DNA of 64,000 nucleotides from Anaerorudis cellulosivorans (GTDB lineage Bacteria > Bacteroidota > Bacteroidia > Bacteroidales > Dysgonomonadaceae): the NCBI RefSeq assembly GCF_025943985.1, contig NZ_JAPCWE010000002.1, forward strand, positions 177,327 to 241,326, given 5' to 3'. This document shows, one piece after another, positions 56,738 through 64,000 of the stretch. The translations under genes and the position numbers were made by a program. The notes below the pieces were generated by a model. The model saw nothing but the letters and a program-made list of their open reading frames with translations, was not told where the DNA came from and searched no databases. Within the stretch, counting starts at the first letter, position 1, and every line of letters starts with the position of its first letter.

Positions 56738-58423
56738 TTAATAACTTATTGAACTTAAATCAAATTCAACCGGATCTTTTAACAGATTTGGATTCATGGT
56801 CAAATCCGTATCCGGAAATGGAAGTTGAAAATGAGCATCCGTTATATTTGGAATGTTATTGGGACTATAATATGTTACGGAAGGATCCAGTGTACCTGAT
56901 TTGTAATACTGACCAAGCCCATTGTAGGAACCTCTTCTTTGTGCTTTGATTTCAGCTATTGCTTTTGCCGGTTCATAATAATGCCAACGCACATAATCAT
57001 ACCATCTATCACCTTCACAAGCCAACTCAAGGCGACGTTCTTGCCATATATCATCCCAAGTAATGGATGTTTTTGGTTCATATCCTTTAATTGATCTACT
57101 TCTGACATCATTAAAGGCTTTTAAGGCCTTTGGGTCTGAAGTAGAAGAACTATTTCCTAAAACTGCCTCGGCATAAATTAAATAAACATCTGCAAGACGA
57201 AGTAGATGCGTACTTAGACTAGTAGCCATGCGAGCCATATGTGTTCCGGTTCCGATAACATGATCGTTATCGTTTCCAACCAAATGCTTTACTTCATTTG
57301 CACCAACTGCACTTTGGTATTCCATACTATTTACAGCAAATTCGGTATAGTCGAAACCTCCTTTGTCTACCCAGAAATACTCATATTTGTCGCCATACAT
57401 CATCATAGTTGCTTTTCTACGATCATCAATATTGTTTCTAGTCAGACTAAGCGCATCTTCGTTAAAAGCATCTTGCAAATCCACTGAAGGCCCATTCCAT
57501 CCTCCCCATGTTGCACCATATTCATCAAACCCTTGTATTCCCAAGTCGGATTGTAAAGAATTTTGCGAAGTCCATTGGTTAGAAACTACCCAATGCCAAG
57601 CTATTAAACTTTCCTCACTAAAATTGTTCTTTAATCTAAAAATGTCGGAATAGACCGGCAATAATGATCGTCCACTTTCTTCAATCACTTTTCCTGCATA
57701 TAAGGCTGCTTTATCCAAATCTTCCTGTCGCCGAGAACCATTCATACCGTATCCCGCTTTAGTGAGATACACTTTTGCAAGCAATCCGTAAGCAGAATAT
57801 TTATCAATACGACCTGCCTGATTTTTCTCGGGTAACCATTCAATTGCTTTCTCCAGTGTCATGGTGATATAATCATAAACATTGGGAATTGTTGCTTTGT
57901 AAAGGTTATTATAATTACCTTCTGCGATTGTGGCAGAATTATTATGAATAATGGGCACAGCGCCGAAAGTACGAACCAGATAAAAATAAGCCATCGCTTT
58001 CCATACAAGAGCTTCTCCCTTTACTGTCTTCTTTGTTTCTTCTTTCACATTCGATCCAGCTTTCATATCAATATTCTCTAAAATACCATTACAGTAAGCA
58101 TTCACTGACCATAAAGAAGCCGACATGTTTACAAGATCTTCATCTGTAGAATTAATAGTAAACGTCAAATAAGGTGATTGGCCCCAATAATAATTACCTG
58201 CCAATACCTCTCCTACTTTAAAAAAACCACGTTGAAAATCATACCAAGGAGAATTATAAACAGGATTTACAGCCTGAAAGCACTGTTCATCGGTCTTGTA
58301 AAAACTATCAACAGTATATGTATCTTCGGTAGGACGATCAAGAAAATCATCACACGAATTTAACCCACCTATAATAAGTAAGGTATACAAAAAATTTTTT
58401 ATGGTACTTTTATATTCTTTCAT
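56738..58423 (-). CDS. susD: RagB/SusD family outer-membrane lipoprotein
   Basis: 561 residues with a lipoprotein signal (IIGGLNSC, Cys24) followed by DDFLDRPTEDTYTVDSFYKTDEQ, the usual SusD opening. TPR-like helical parts (ALVWKAMAYFYLVRTFGAVPII, KYSAYGLLAKVYLTKAGYG) and the late block WDDIWQERRLELACEGDRWYDYVRW are diagnostic. It forms the lid of the SusC transporter and binds mannan oligosaccharides. It starts 11 bases after the susC stop. The symbol names the family; substrate specificity is inferred from neighbouring enzymes. Confidence 0.94.
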   Translation of the reverse strand: MKEYKSTIKNFLYTLLIIGGLNSCDDFLDRPTEDTYTVDSFYKTDEQCFQAVNPVYNSPWYDFQRGFFKVGEVLAGNYYWGQSPYLTFTINSTDEDLVNMSASLWSVNAYCNGILENIDMKAGSNVKEETKKTVKGEALVWKAMAYFYLVRTFGAVPIIHNNSATIAEGNYNNLYKATIPNVYDYITMTLEKAIEWLPEKNQAGRIDKYSAYGLLAKVYLTKAGYGMNGSRRQEDLDKAALYAGKVIEESGRSLLPVYSDIFRLKNNFSEESLIAWHWVVSNQWTSQNSLQSDLGIQGFDEYGATWGGWNGPSVDLQDAFNEDALSLTRNNIDDRRKATMMMYGDKYEYFWVDKGGFDYTEFAVNSMEYQSAVGANEVKHLVGNDNDHVIGTGTHMARMATSLSTHLLRLADVYLIYAEAVLGNSSSTSDPKALKAFNDVRSRSIKGYEPKTSITWDDIWQERRLELACEGDRWYDYVRWHYYEPAKAIAEIKAQRRGSYNGLGQYYKSGTLDPSVTYYSPNNIPNITDAHFQLPFPDTDLTMNPNLLKDPVEFDLSSISY

Positions 58424-58434
58424 ATTTTTGATTT

Positions 58435-61400
58435 TTAAAAAGATAAGCTTAATCCAAAAGAATAGACTTGAGGAGAAGGATAACGCCCATTATCCAGACC
58501 AAAAACGTTAGGACTTGCCGTACTTGCACCTACTTCAGGATCGTAGCCACTATAACCGGTAAAGGTGTATAAATTCTGAATGTTGGCATATATTCTAAGA
58601 TTCTCAATTTTCCATTTTCGTACAACTGACGAAGGTAAGGAATAACCGACAGCAATATTCTTAATGCGAATGTAAGAACCATCTTCAATATACCTATCAC
58701 TGATGCGGTTATTGTCATTCGGATCGTTTGCTATAGCTCGTGGAATAGCTGCATCAGAATTAGAAACTTTTACATTAGTTATATCGTCAAACCAATTATT
58801 AACGGTAACACCATTAACTACAGCCGGATAAGCTTTATCGGGATCTATCGGCTCCAAGCGCGCCCGCTGAGTAACTTTTTTCAGCTGGTTATCCCAAACA
58901 CTTGTCATGCTCGACAAATGCATATCCAGATAATTAAATACTTTATTGCCATAAGAACCATTTATAAAAATAGACAAATCAATGTTCTTAAATTGAAAGG
59001 TATTATTAAAGCCAAAGGTAAACTTAGGCCAAGGGGATCCGATATTTGTCCTATCATAAGTATCAATAACGCCATCCGGTTTTCCTTCAGGTCCACTAAT
59101 ATCTTCAAATTTTAAATCTCCTACCCATGTAGTATTATACCGATTAAAAATACCGTCAGAAGGATATTTCTCCGGTTTTGGAGAATTTTGTAAATCTTCC
59201 AAATCCTTATAAACTCCTGCGACTTTATAGCCATAAAAATTATATAAAGGATCTCCTACATTGGTGACGGTCACCACGTCACTCCACTGCCCATAACCCT
59301 CAATATGAGCTGATTCTGTTCCATCAAGTGCCACGAGTTTGTTTCGGTTAAAAGACATTTGGAAATCTGTATCCCACATGAATTTACCTCTAAAATTATG
59401 TGTTGTTAAAGTAAATTCCAAACCCTTATTATTAATCGTTCCATAATTACCATAAGGAGCAGCCAAAGCGGAAGACGCATTTCCCCGTGTACCTAAATAC
59501 GAAGGAAGTTGCAATTGCATCAACATATCGGAAGAAGTTTTATCATAACCATCGATAACAAGATCGATTCTACCATCAAGAAAAGATAGATCAAGTCCTA
59601 TATTCCATTGCTCTTGTGTTTCCCATTTAATGTAAGGATTTGCAATATTCGATTGACGATATCCCAATCCAAGCCCGGAAGGCATTTTTGAAATCGAAGC
59701 ACCCCATTTATACCCTCCAATATTGGAATTTCCTGTCTGACCCCATCCTATACGAATTTTCCCATTACTCATAATATGAGTCAACGATTTGAAAAACTCT
59801 TCATTTGTAAAACGCCAGGAAACGGCAAACGCATGAAATCCTGCCCAACGATTTTTAGGGCCAAAATTAGAAGACCCGTCTTTTCGGTAAGTATAGGTTC
59901 CCATATATCGATCACCATAATTATATGTGGCTCGACCAAAAAACGAAGCCATCGCGCTACTGCCGAATCCTGAACTTATCTGCGGGTTAGATCCTAAACT
60001 TGGATTATGGATATCATTCGAAGGAAGACTTGATGCGGTTACCCCCTCATATTCCCAACTTGACTCCCACAAATCTTGCCCAATCATCAATGTATATCGA
60101 TGTTCGTTTTTTTCTCCGGAGTACGTCAAATAATTCTTTAATTGCCAAAAAAGATTATTATTCCTTTGGATAGAACTCATATTAATATCGCGACTCCAGT
60201 TTCCATAAGTTACAGCAGGTTCAAATCGTTCTGCGCGCGAATTGCCGATATCGAAACCAATTTCAGTATGCCATATAAGATTCTCCAAAGGAGTTACATC
60301 CGCAAATATATTACCATTTAATTTGCTTCTACCCAATAGAATATCTTCATCGAGAGCCATGCCTATAGGATTTATTCTTGTGTACCCTTCTCGTACTACA
60401 CTGGCATAATTTCCATCCAAATCATAAATTGGAATATCCGGAGGTGTTAAAAGTGAATAATTTATGATACCTTCATCACTGTCTGCCAACCCTAACCTTT
60501 CATCAGTATTAGAATACATAGCATTAACACCCAGCTTTAGCCATTTTTTTAATTGAGCATCCAAATTTGTTCGAAACGAATATCGATCAAATGTTGTTCC
60601 TATAATAGTACCATCCTGATTCATAAATGATCCGGAAACATAGTATTTTACCGCTTCGGTTCCTCCTTGAGCAGATAACTGATGCTGATACATAGGAGCA
60701 TGTCTAAAAATAGCATCCTGCCAATTCGTACCTGCGCCCAACAAGCTAGGATCCAAAAATTCCGGACGGCTATCCAATGTATTATTCTCCTGAGCAACAG
60801 AATTGCTATATTCAGCAAATTCTCTTAGATTCATCATATCAATCCGTGCTGCTTGACGCTGAACCCCAAACATTCCCTCGTAATTAAATCTTGCTTGACC
60901 GGCTTTTCCTCTTTTAGTTGTTATCAAAACAACCCCATTTGCCCCTTGAGCTCCATAGATAGCTGTTGCTGAGGCATCTTTCAAAATTTCCATAGATAAA
61001 ATGTCTGCAGGATTAATCGTAGAAAGTGGGGAAATTGTTGAAATAGGTCCATTACCTAATGCATCCCCAAGTCCAAAAGAAGCCCCACTATTTCCCCCTC
61101 CTTGAACAATAACACCATCTATTACATAAAGTGGTTCAGCATTTGCATTAATAGTTGATTGACCTCTTACTCTTATTGATACAGAAGAACCCGGTGCACC
61201 AGATGTCATAACTGCAGTTACTCCGGCTGCTCTGCCTTGCAAAGCTTGATCAATATTGGTAATTATTGAACTTTTTATCGCACTTTCTCCTAAAGAAACA
61301 GAAGCTCCGGAAATATCACTTTTTTTCATGGTTCCATATCCAATTACTACTACTTCCTCCAAAGTTTCCACATCTTCTTGCATCACAACATTCAATACTG

Positions 61401-61677
61401 ATTGGTTCCCAACGTTTACTTCAATACTTTTATAACCGACATAAGAAAATACTAAAACCGGATTCTTCGTAGTAATTTTTAGGGAAAATTTCCCGTCAAT
61501 ATCGGTTACTGTACCGTTTGTGGTGCCTTTTTCCAATACAGTAACCCCAACCATTGCAGAATTATCTCTGCTGTCTACAACAGTACCTGTTATGGTACGT
61601 TGCTGGGCCATAAGCTGCAAACTCAATAAAAAAGCTGCAACAACCAACATAATGTTTCTTAAACCAATGTTTCTCAT
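58435..61677 (-). CDS. susC: SusC/RagA family TonB-dependent outer-membrane transporter
   Basis: 1080 residues. A signal peptide (about 1-24) is followed by a carboxypeptidase-D-like domain (RTITGTVVDSRDNSAMVGVTV, about 28-110), a TonB-box-like EEVVVIGYGTMKKSDISGA, the plug domain (VRGQSTINANAEPLYVIDG, then MEILKDASATAIYGAQGANGV) and a 22-strand barrel ending FGLSLSF with the terminal Phe. It imports oligosaccharides into the periplasm with SusD. Mature protein would start near Gln25, a substrate for glutaminyl cyclase. Expression is probably controlled from the repeats at 61789-61839. Confidence 0.95.
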   Translation of the reverse strand: MRNIGLRNIMLVVAAFLLSLQLMAQQRTITGTVVDSRDNSAMVGVTVLEKGTTNGTVTDIDGKFSLKITTKNPVLVFSYVGYKSIEVNVGNQSVLNVVMQEDVETLEEVVVIGYGTMKKSDISGASVSLGESAIKSSIITNIDQALQGRAAGVTAVMTSGAPGSSVSIRVRGQSTINANAEPLYVIDGVIVQGGGNSGASFGLGDALGNGPISTISPLSTINPADILSMEILKDASATAIYGAQGANGVVLITTKRGKAGQARFNYEGMFGVQRQAARIDMMNLREFAEYSNSVAQENNTLDSRPEFLDPSLLGAGTNWQDAIFRHAPMYQHQLSAQGGTEAVKYYVSGSFMNQDGTIIGTTFDRYSFRTNLDAQLKKWLKLGVNAMYSNTDERLGLADSDEGIINYSLLTPPDIPIYDLDGNYASVVREGYTRINPIGMALDEDILLGRSKLNGNIFADVTPLENLIWHTEIGFDIGNSRAERFEPAVTYGNWSRDINMSSIQRNNNLFWQLKNYLTYSGEKNEHRYTLMIGQDLWESSWEYEGVTASSLPSNDIHNPSLGSNPQISSGFGSSAMASFFGRATYNYGDRYMGTYTYRKDGSSNFGPKNRWAGFHAFAVSWRFTNEEFFKSLTHIMSNGKIRIGWGQTGNSNIGGYKWGASISKMPSGLGLGYRQSNIANPYIKWETQEQWNIGLDLSFLDGRIDLVIDGYDKTSSDMLMQLQLPSYLGTRGNASSALAAPYGNYGTINNKGLEFTLTTHNFRGKFMWDTDFQMSFNRNKLVALDGTESAHIEGYGQWSDVVTVTNVGDPLYNFYGYKVAGVYKDLEDLQNSPKPEKYPSDGIFNRYNTTWVGDLKFEDISGPEGKPDGVIDTYDRTNIGSPWPKFTFGFNNTFQFKNIDLSIFINGSYGNKVFNYLDMHLSSMTSVWDNQLKKVTQRARLEPIDPDKAYPAVVNGVTVNNWFDDITNVKVSNSDAAIPRAIANDPNDNNRISDRYIEDGSYIRIKNIAVGYSLPSSVVRKWKIENLRIYANIQNLYTFTGYSGYDPEVGASTASPNVFGLDNGRYPSPQVYSFGLSLSF

Positions 61678-61740
61678 AAATAAAGCATTTTGTTTATTAA
61701 ATTATAAATTATGGCTCTCATTGAAAAAGAAAGCCTTGCC

Positions 61741-61758
61741 CAAGAATGTACTATTAGT
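61741..61758. repeat. Inverted, weaker copy of the susC upstream repeat
   Basis: CAAGAATGTACTATTAGT agrees at 14 of 18 positions with the reverse complement of the repeat at 61789-61807. It lies in the susC leader, downstream of the predicted start of transcription. Confidence 0.4.
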
Positions 61759-61776
61759 CCTTATTTTACTCCTTTG

Positions 61777-61784
61777 CAAAATTA
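61777..61784 (-). promoter_or_regulatory. susC -7 promoter box (TAATTTTG on minus strand)
   Basis: CAAAATTA on the plus strand, perfect consensus, giving a leader of about 93 nt. No TTTG -33 element is present at the usual distance, as expected of a promoter that needs an activator. Confidence 0.68.
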
Positions 61785-61788
61785 GAAT

Positions 61789-61839
61789 TAAAAATAATAC
61801 TTTCTTGTGCAGAATTTAGCTAAAAATGATACTATTTTG
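61789..61839 (-). promoter_or_regulatory. Direct-repeat candidate operator of the mannan locus
   Basis: TAAAAATAATACTTTCTTG at 61789-61807 and TAAAAATGATACTATTTTG at 61821-61839 (plus-strand reading) agree at 16 of 19 positions and start 32 bases apart, about three helical turns. The first lies where a -33 element would be; the second is just upstream. Direct repeats next to the core promoter are typical of AraC-family activator sites, and such a regulator is encoded immediately upstream. Confidence 0.65.
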
Positions 61840-61848
61840 ATTAAAATG

Positions 61849-62739
61849 TTAAATTATAACTTTTGTTTTTCTGAAATTTTCTCTAAATTCTTTTGGAGTG
61901 CATCCTTTTTTCTTTTTAAAAATTCGATTGAAATGTGATAAATTGTTAAAACCGCAATCGTAACAAATTTCAGTTACTGAATTTGTAGTATCGACTAATA
62001 GTCTGGCAGCACACCCCAACCGAATATCGATAATATATTCTGAAACGGTTTTTCCGGAACGGAATTTAAAAAAACGACTTAAGGATACAGGAGTCATTCC
62101 TATTAAATCAGCCAAATCTTTTAATCGAATGATTTCTTTATAATGTGCATTAACATATTCATAAATCTTCAATACCCGTCTGCTGTCTGTACTATCATCT
62201 GTATTTGCAAAAGAAGAGCTGGCTAATGGATGAACATTATCAAAAAGAGAAAGCTCGTATAAAATGGAAAGAAATTTCATTACCGCATAAAATCCTTCTT
62301 TTTCAGAAGACAATGTGTCTAATAATGGATAAACTTTCATAATGGCTTCCATCGGGAAGCTAATCCCTTTTTTTGCTTTTTCAAACATCCTTCGAATGCT
62401 GTCGAACTGATTTTTTTTAATAAAACTATCGGAAAGCAAGATCGAAGAAAATTGAAGTGTGATTTCCCTGATATTATCCGAGTTACAATGATATTGTTCC
62501 CAAACGTGCTCCAATTCCTCTCCGGTAATTAAGGTTAAATCGTAATTCCCGATAATTTCAACGGAATCGCCCACAATACGTCTCACCCCTTCTGCGTTTT
62601 CAATATAATTGAGTTCATATTCGGAATGATGGTGAAGTGGATAAGTAAATTCAGTTTTCCGTCGATCGGCAATATAAAAACAATCTTTCTCAGACAATGG
62701 AGTGATCTCTCTTATAATATAGCCAATAGTATTGTTCAT
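61849..62739 (-). CDS. AraC-family transcriptional regulator with cupin sensor domain
   Basis: 296 residues. The N terminus (about 20-110) is a cupin-like sensor (TEFTYPLHHHSEYELNYIENAEG, DLTLITGEELEHVW). The C-terminal 100 residues hold two helix-turn-helix motifs: LKDLADLIGMTPVSLSRFFKFRSGKTVSEYI-type first and SVTEICYDCGFNNLSHFNRIFKKKKGCTPKEFR second, the AraC signature. It lies 171 bases upstream of susC on the same strand, so it is the likely sugar-responsive activator of the locus, in place of the hybrid two-component or SusR-type regulators used by many other loci. Confidence 0.92.
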   Translation of the reverse strand: MNNTIGYIIREITPLSEKDCFYIADRRKTEFTYPLHHHSEYELNYIENAEGVRRIVGDSVEIIGNYDLTLITGEELEHVWEQYHCNSDNIREITLQFSSILLSDSFIKKNQFDSIRRMFEKAKKGISFPMEAIMKVYPLLDTLSSEKEGFYAVMKFLSILYELSLFDNVHPLASSSFANTDDSTDSRRVLKIYEYVNAHYKEIIRLKDLADLIGMTPVSLSRFFKFRSGKTVSEYIIDIRLGCAARLLVDTTNSVTEICYDCGFNNLSHFNRIFKKKKGCTPKEFRENFRKTKVII

Positions 62740-62797
62740 CTAAAGAGATTTATTATTTAAATTTCAACAAAAATCTAATCAAATAAATCATATTTCA

Positions 62798-62812
62798 TGA
62801 TACGCATTATCA
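62798..62812. promoter_or_regulatory. Palindrome TGATA-n5-TATCA upstream of the regulator gene
   Basis: TGATACGCATTATCA has 5-bp arms and a 5-base spacer, about 60 bases before the AraC-type start. It could be a dimer binding site (self-regulation or a global regulator), but a palindrome of this size can also arise by chance. Confidence 0.3.
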
Positions 62813-63036
62813 CATAAAAAATCGTTTAAATCAATTTAATTATTGAATGCAACATACTTCACAAATTTATATGATAATTTTCAACTTACACACAGACTCA
62901 TAAAATTTCTGTTTACAAAAAAACCTACCAACTTTTTGCGGGTTGCCCAGATTTACAGGAGAAAGATGCAAAAAATCTTTATAAAAGCGTATCATAATTC
63001 AACGATTTCTGTGATCATATATTTAGTATACCTGAT

Positions 63037-63103
63037 ATTTACTTTATTTACTTTATTTACTTTATTTACTTTATTTACTTTATTTACTTTATTTACTTTA
63101 TTT
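63037..63103. repeat. 9-bp tandem repeat array (ATTTACTTT, 7.4 copies)
   Basis: Seven perfect copies of ATTTACTTT plus four bases of an eighth. It lies about 300 bases upstream of the AraC-type regulator. Perfect copy identity suggests recent expansion by replication slippage. Confidence 0.9.
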
Positions 63104-63195
63104 TCCCATTTGTGATACTGCCAAAGGATATAGGATGTCAATAAATGAATCAATACTCAATTGTCTGCCGACAACACTGAAAAGTTATTTTAACC

Positions 63196-63220
63196 CTCCG
63201 TCGGAAAATCCGACGGAGGT
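63196..63220 (-). terminator. Perfect 11-bp hairpin, probable terminator of the truncated susD
   Basis: CCTCCGTCGGA and TCCGACGGAGG with an AAA loop. On the minus strand it is followed by GTTAAAATAACTTTT, a weak T tract. It lies about 150 bases after the susD fragment stop. Confidence 0.65.
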
Positions 63221-63368
63221 ATCTAATTAGTTATTGTTAATGACGGCATTTTGAAAAAAGATAATATTTTTGTGCATTCTGACTTCTTTTTGCGGCACAA
63301 GATAAAATTTTGTTTCGTTGTTGTCGAAAAATCCAAAAGGAGATAAAAAATAGATAGCAAACGGATTA

Positions 63369-63896
63369 CTATTGAGCATAGCCTTCATTTTGTTTAAACT
63401 CATCCTTATTAAATACGGCATCCAATTGAGTTCTAGGTATCGGCCGTACGATATGCCAGGGTTTCACATTCCCTGCAGCATCAGGATTTCCCGCTTTTAT
63501 TCGTTCAACAAACTTTTCCTCATTAAAACGTTTCAAATCAAACCAGCGAAGTTGTTCTCCTCCCAGTTCTCTTGCTCTTTCGTCGAGAATAAAATCCACA
63601 GTCAAATCATTGCTATTTATGCGCATTTGGGAACTCTTGCCGGGAAGAGCTCTATTTTCTCTCAATTGATTCATGTAGTATAGCGCTTTAGGAGGATCTA
63701 ATTCCATCAGAGCTTCAGCTGCTATTAAATACATTTCTGCTATCCTGAACACAAAAGCATCGCGCGTGCTCCTGTCCTCATCCATCGTAGCACGCGTTGG
63801 ATCATCGAATTTACTTAATTGAAAAGTACGCAATCGGTTAATTTTCGCGGGTGTATTATCTCCATATAAATCATGAGTCTCCTCTGATAACCCCAT
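63369..63896 (-). pseudogene. 5'-truncated susD (RagB/SusD C-terminal fragment)
   Basis: 175 residues corresponding only to the C-terminal third of a SusD protein: AFVFRIAEMYLIAAEALMEL, a DFILDERARELGGEQLRWFDLKRF block and the closing PIPRTQLDAVFN. An in-frame TGA stands two codons before the ATG, so the first 350 or so residues, including the lipoprotein signal, are absent; no other frame in the last 100 bases restores them. It differs clearly from the susD at 56738. A TAnnTTTG match (TACTTTTG, minus strand, 63901-63908) sits directly before the ATG and may be chance or the promoter of whatever now precedes it. Confidence 0.8.
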
Positions 63897-64000
63897 TTTT
63901 CAAAAGTACGAAAAATTGAGATATTTCAGACGAGAGTTGTTTAAAAAATTATTTATTAGAGAGTTTACATTATTTTCAAAACATATCCATTTTTTAATGG

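Larger units (their letters stand above)
62740..63368. other. Non-coding region upstream of the AraC-type regulator
   Basis: About 630 AT-rich bases with no credible gene. It holds a 15-base palindrome (62798-62812), a 9-bp tandem array (63037-63103) and a strong hairpin (63196-63220). No TAnnTTTG box was found for the regulator gene. An open frame across the tandem array encodes only a repetitive Leu-Phe-Thr run and is not a gene. Confidence 0.7.

Noticed and set aside
63037..63103. Possible CRISPR array
   Set aside because: Units are 9 bp with no spacers between them; it is a simple tandem repeat and there are no cas genes.
62843..63115. 90-codon open frame with a Leu-Phe-Thr repeat end
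   Set aside because: The repeat is the translation of the 9-bp ATTTACTTT array, with no recognisable domain or start signal.

Overview
The window is chromosomal DNA of a Bacteroidales bacterium, most like the Dysgonomonadaceae/Porphyromonadaceae side (Proteiniphilum, Petrimonas or Dysgonomonas type). The evidence is the gene content (SusC/SusD pair, NigD-like, DUF3575 and HU-CCDC81/SPOR proteins, a eukaryal-type ProRS, a glutaminyl-cyclase-like lipoprotein) and many copies of the Bacteroidetes -7 promoter element TAnnTTTG at sensible distances from genes. No rRNA, prophage, IS transposase or CRISPR array was seen.

Positions 1-44600 are mostly conserved housekeeping DNA. On the left are the end of a 4-alpha-glucanotransferase, a CBM9-like protein, a sugar-kinase-like gene, the DUF177-rpmF-fabH cluster, an esterase overlapping a metallophosphoesterase/beta-propeller fusion, a RecB/AddA-like helicase-nuclease behind a SUI1-type factor, and a nucleoside kinase, mnmE and proS. 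Next come two long minus-strand operons: aroQ-pyk-methyltransferase-rbfA-lolC/E-ugd (21.4-15.8 kb) and gyrB-LD-carboxypeptidase-glutaminyl cyclase-sufE (27.1-22.6 kb). Between 27.3 and 28.3 kb lie rpsT and two tRNA genes (Glu-TTC, Ala-GGC), separated by an intergenic stretch with 11-bp periodic repeats. Then follow ruvC, an HU/SPOR cell-envelope protein with a fucosyltransferase-like gene, a two-domain TonB-like protein, the PASTA-rluD-ddl-acyltransferase-NigD operon, rpmH (48 codons), phoH, hisS-ABC-F-acyltransferase, and DUF3575-thpR-dinB.

Positions 44764-62739 hold a complete beta-mannan polysaccharide utilization locus on the minus strand. An AraC-family regulator is followed by susC, susD, two surface glycan-binding lipoproteins, a GH26 mannanase, a decayed second GH26, a GH130 phosphorylase, a GH5 lipoprotein, a GPH-type sugar symporter, an AGE-family (mannobiose 2-)epimerase and a carbohydrate acetylesterase. 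Inferred flow: surface GH26/GH5 cut (gluco)mannan, SusCD imports oligosaccharides, the esterase removes acetyl groups, the symporter brings mannobiose into the cytoplasm, the epimerase makes mannosyl-glucose, and GH130 phosphorolyses it to mannose 1-phosphate and glucose. This is the pathway known from Bacteroides fragilis (BF0771-BF0774).

The most useful new observations are in and around this locus: a direct-repeat candidate operator just upstream of the susC -7 box, a GH26 pseudogene whose internal deletion removed both catalytic glutamates, an intrinsic terminator between the surface-binding genes and the enzyme genes, a 9-bp tandem repeat array upstream of the regulator, and a 5'-truncated second susD at the right edge. 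I found no clearly unprecedented system.
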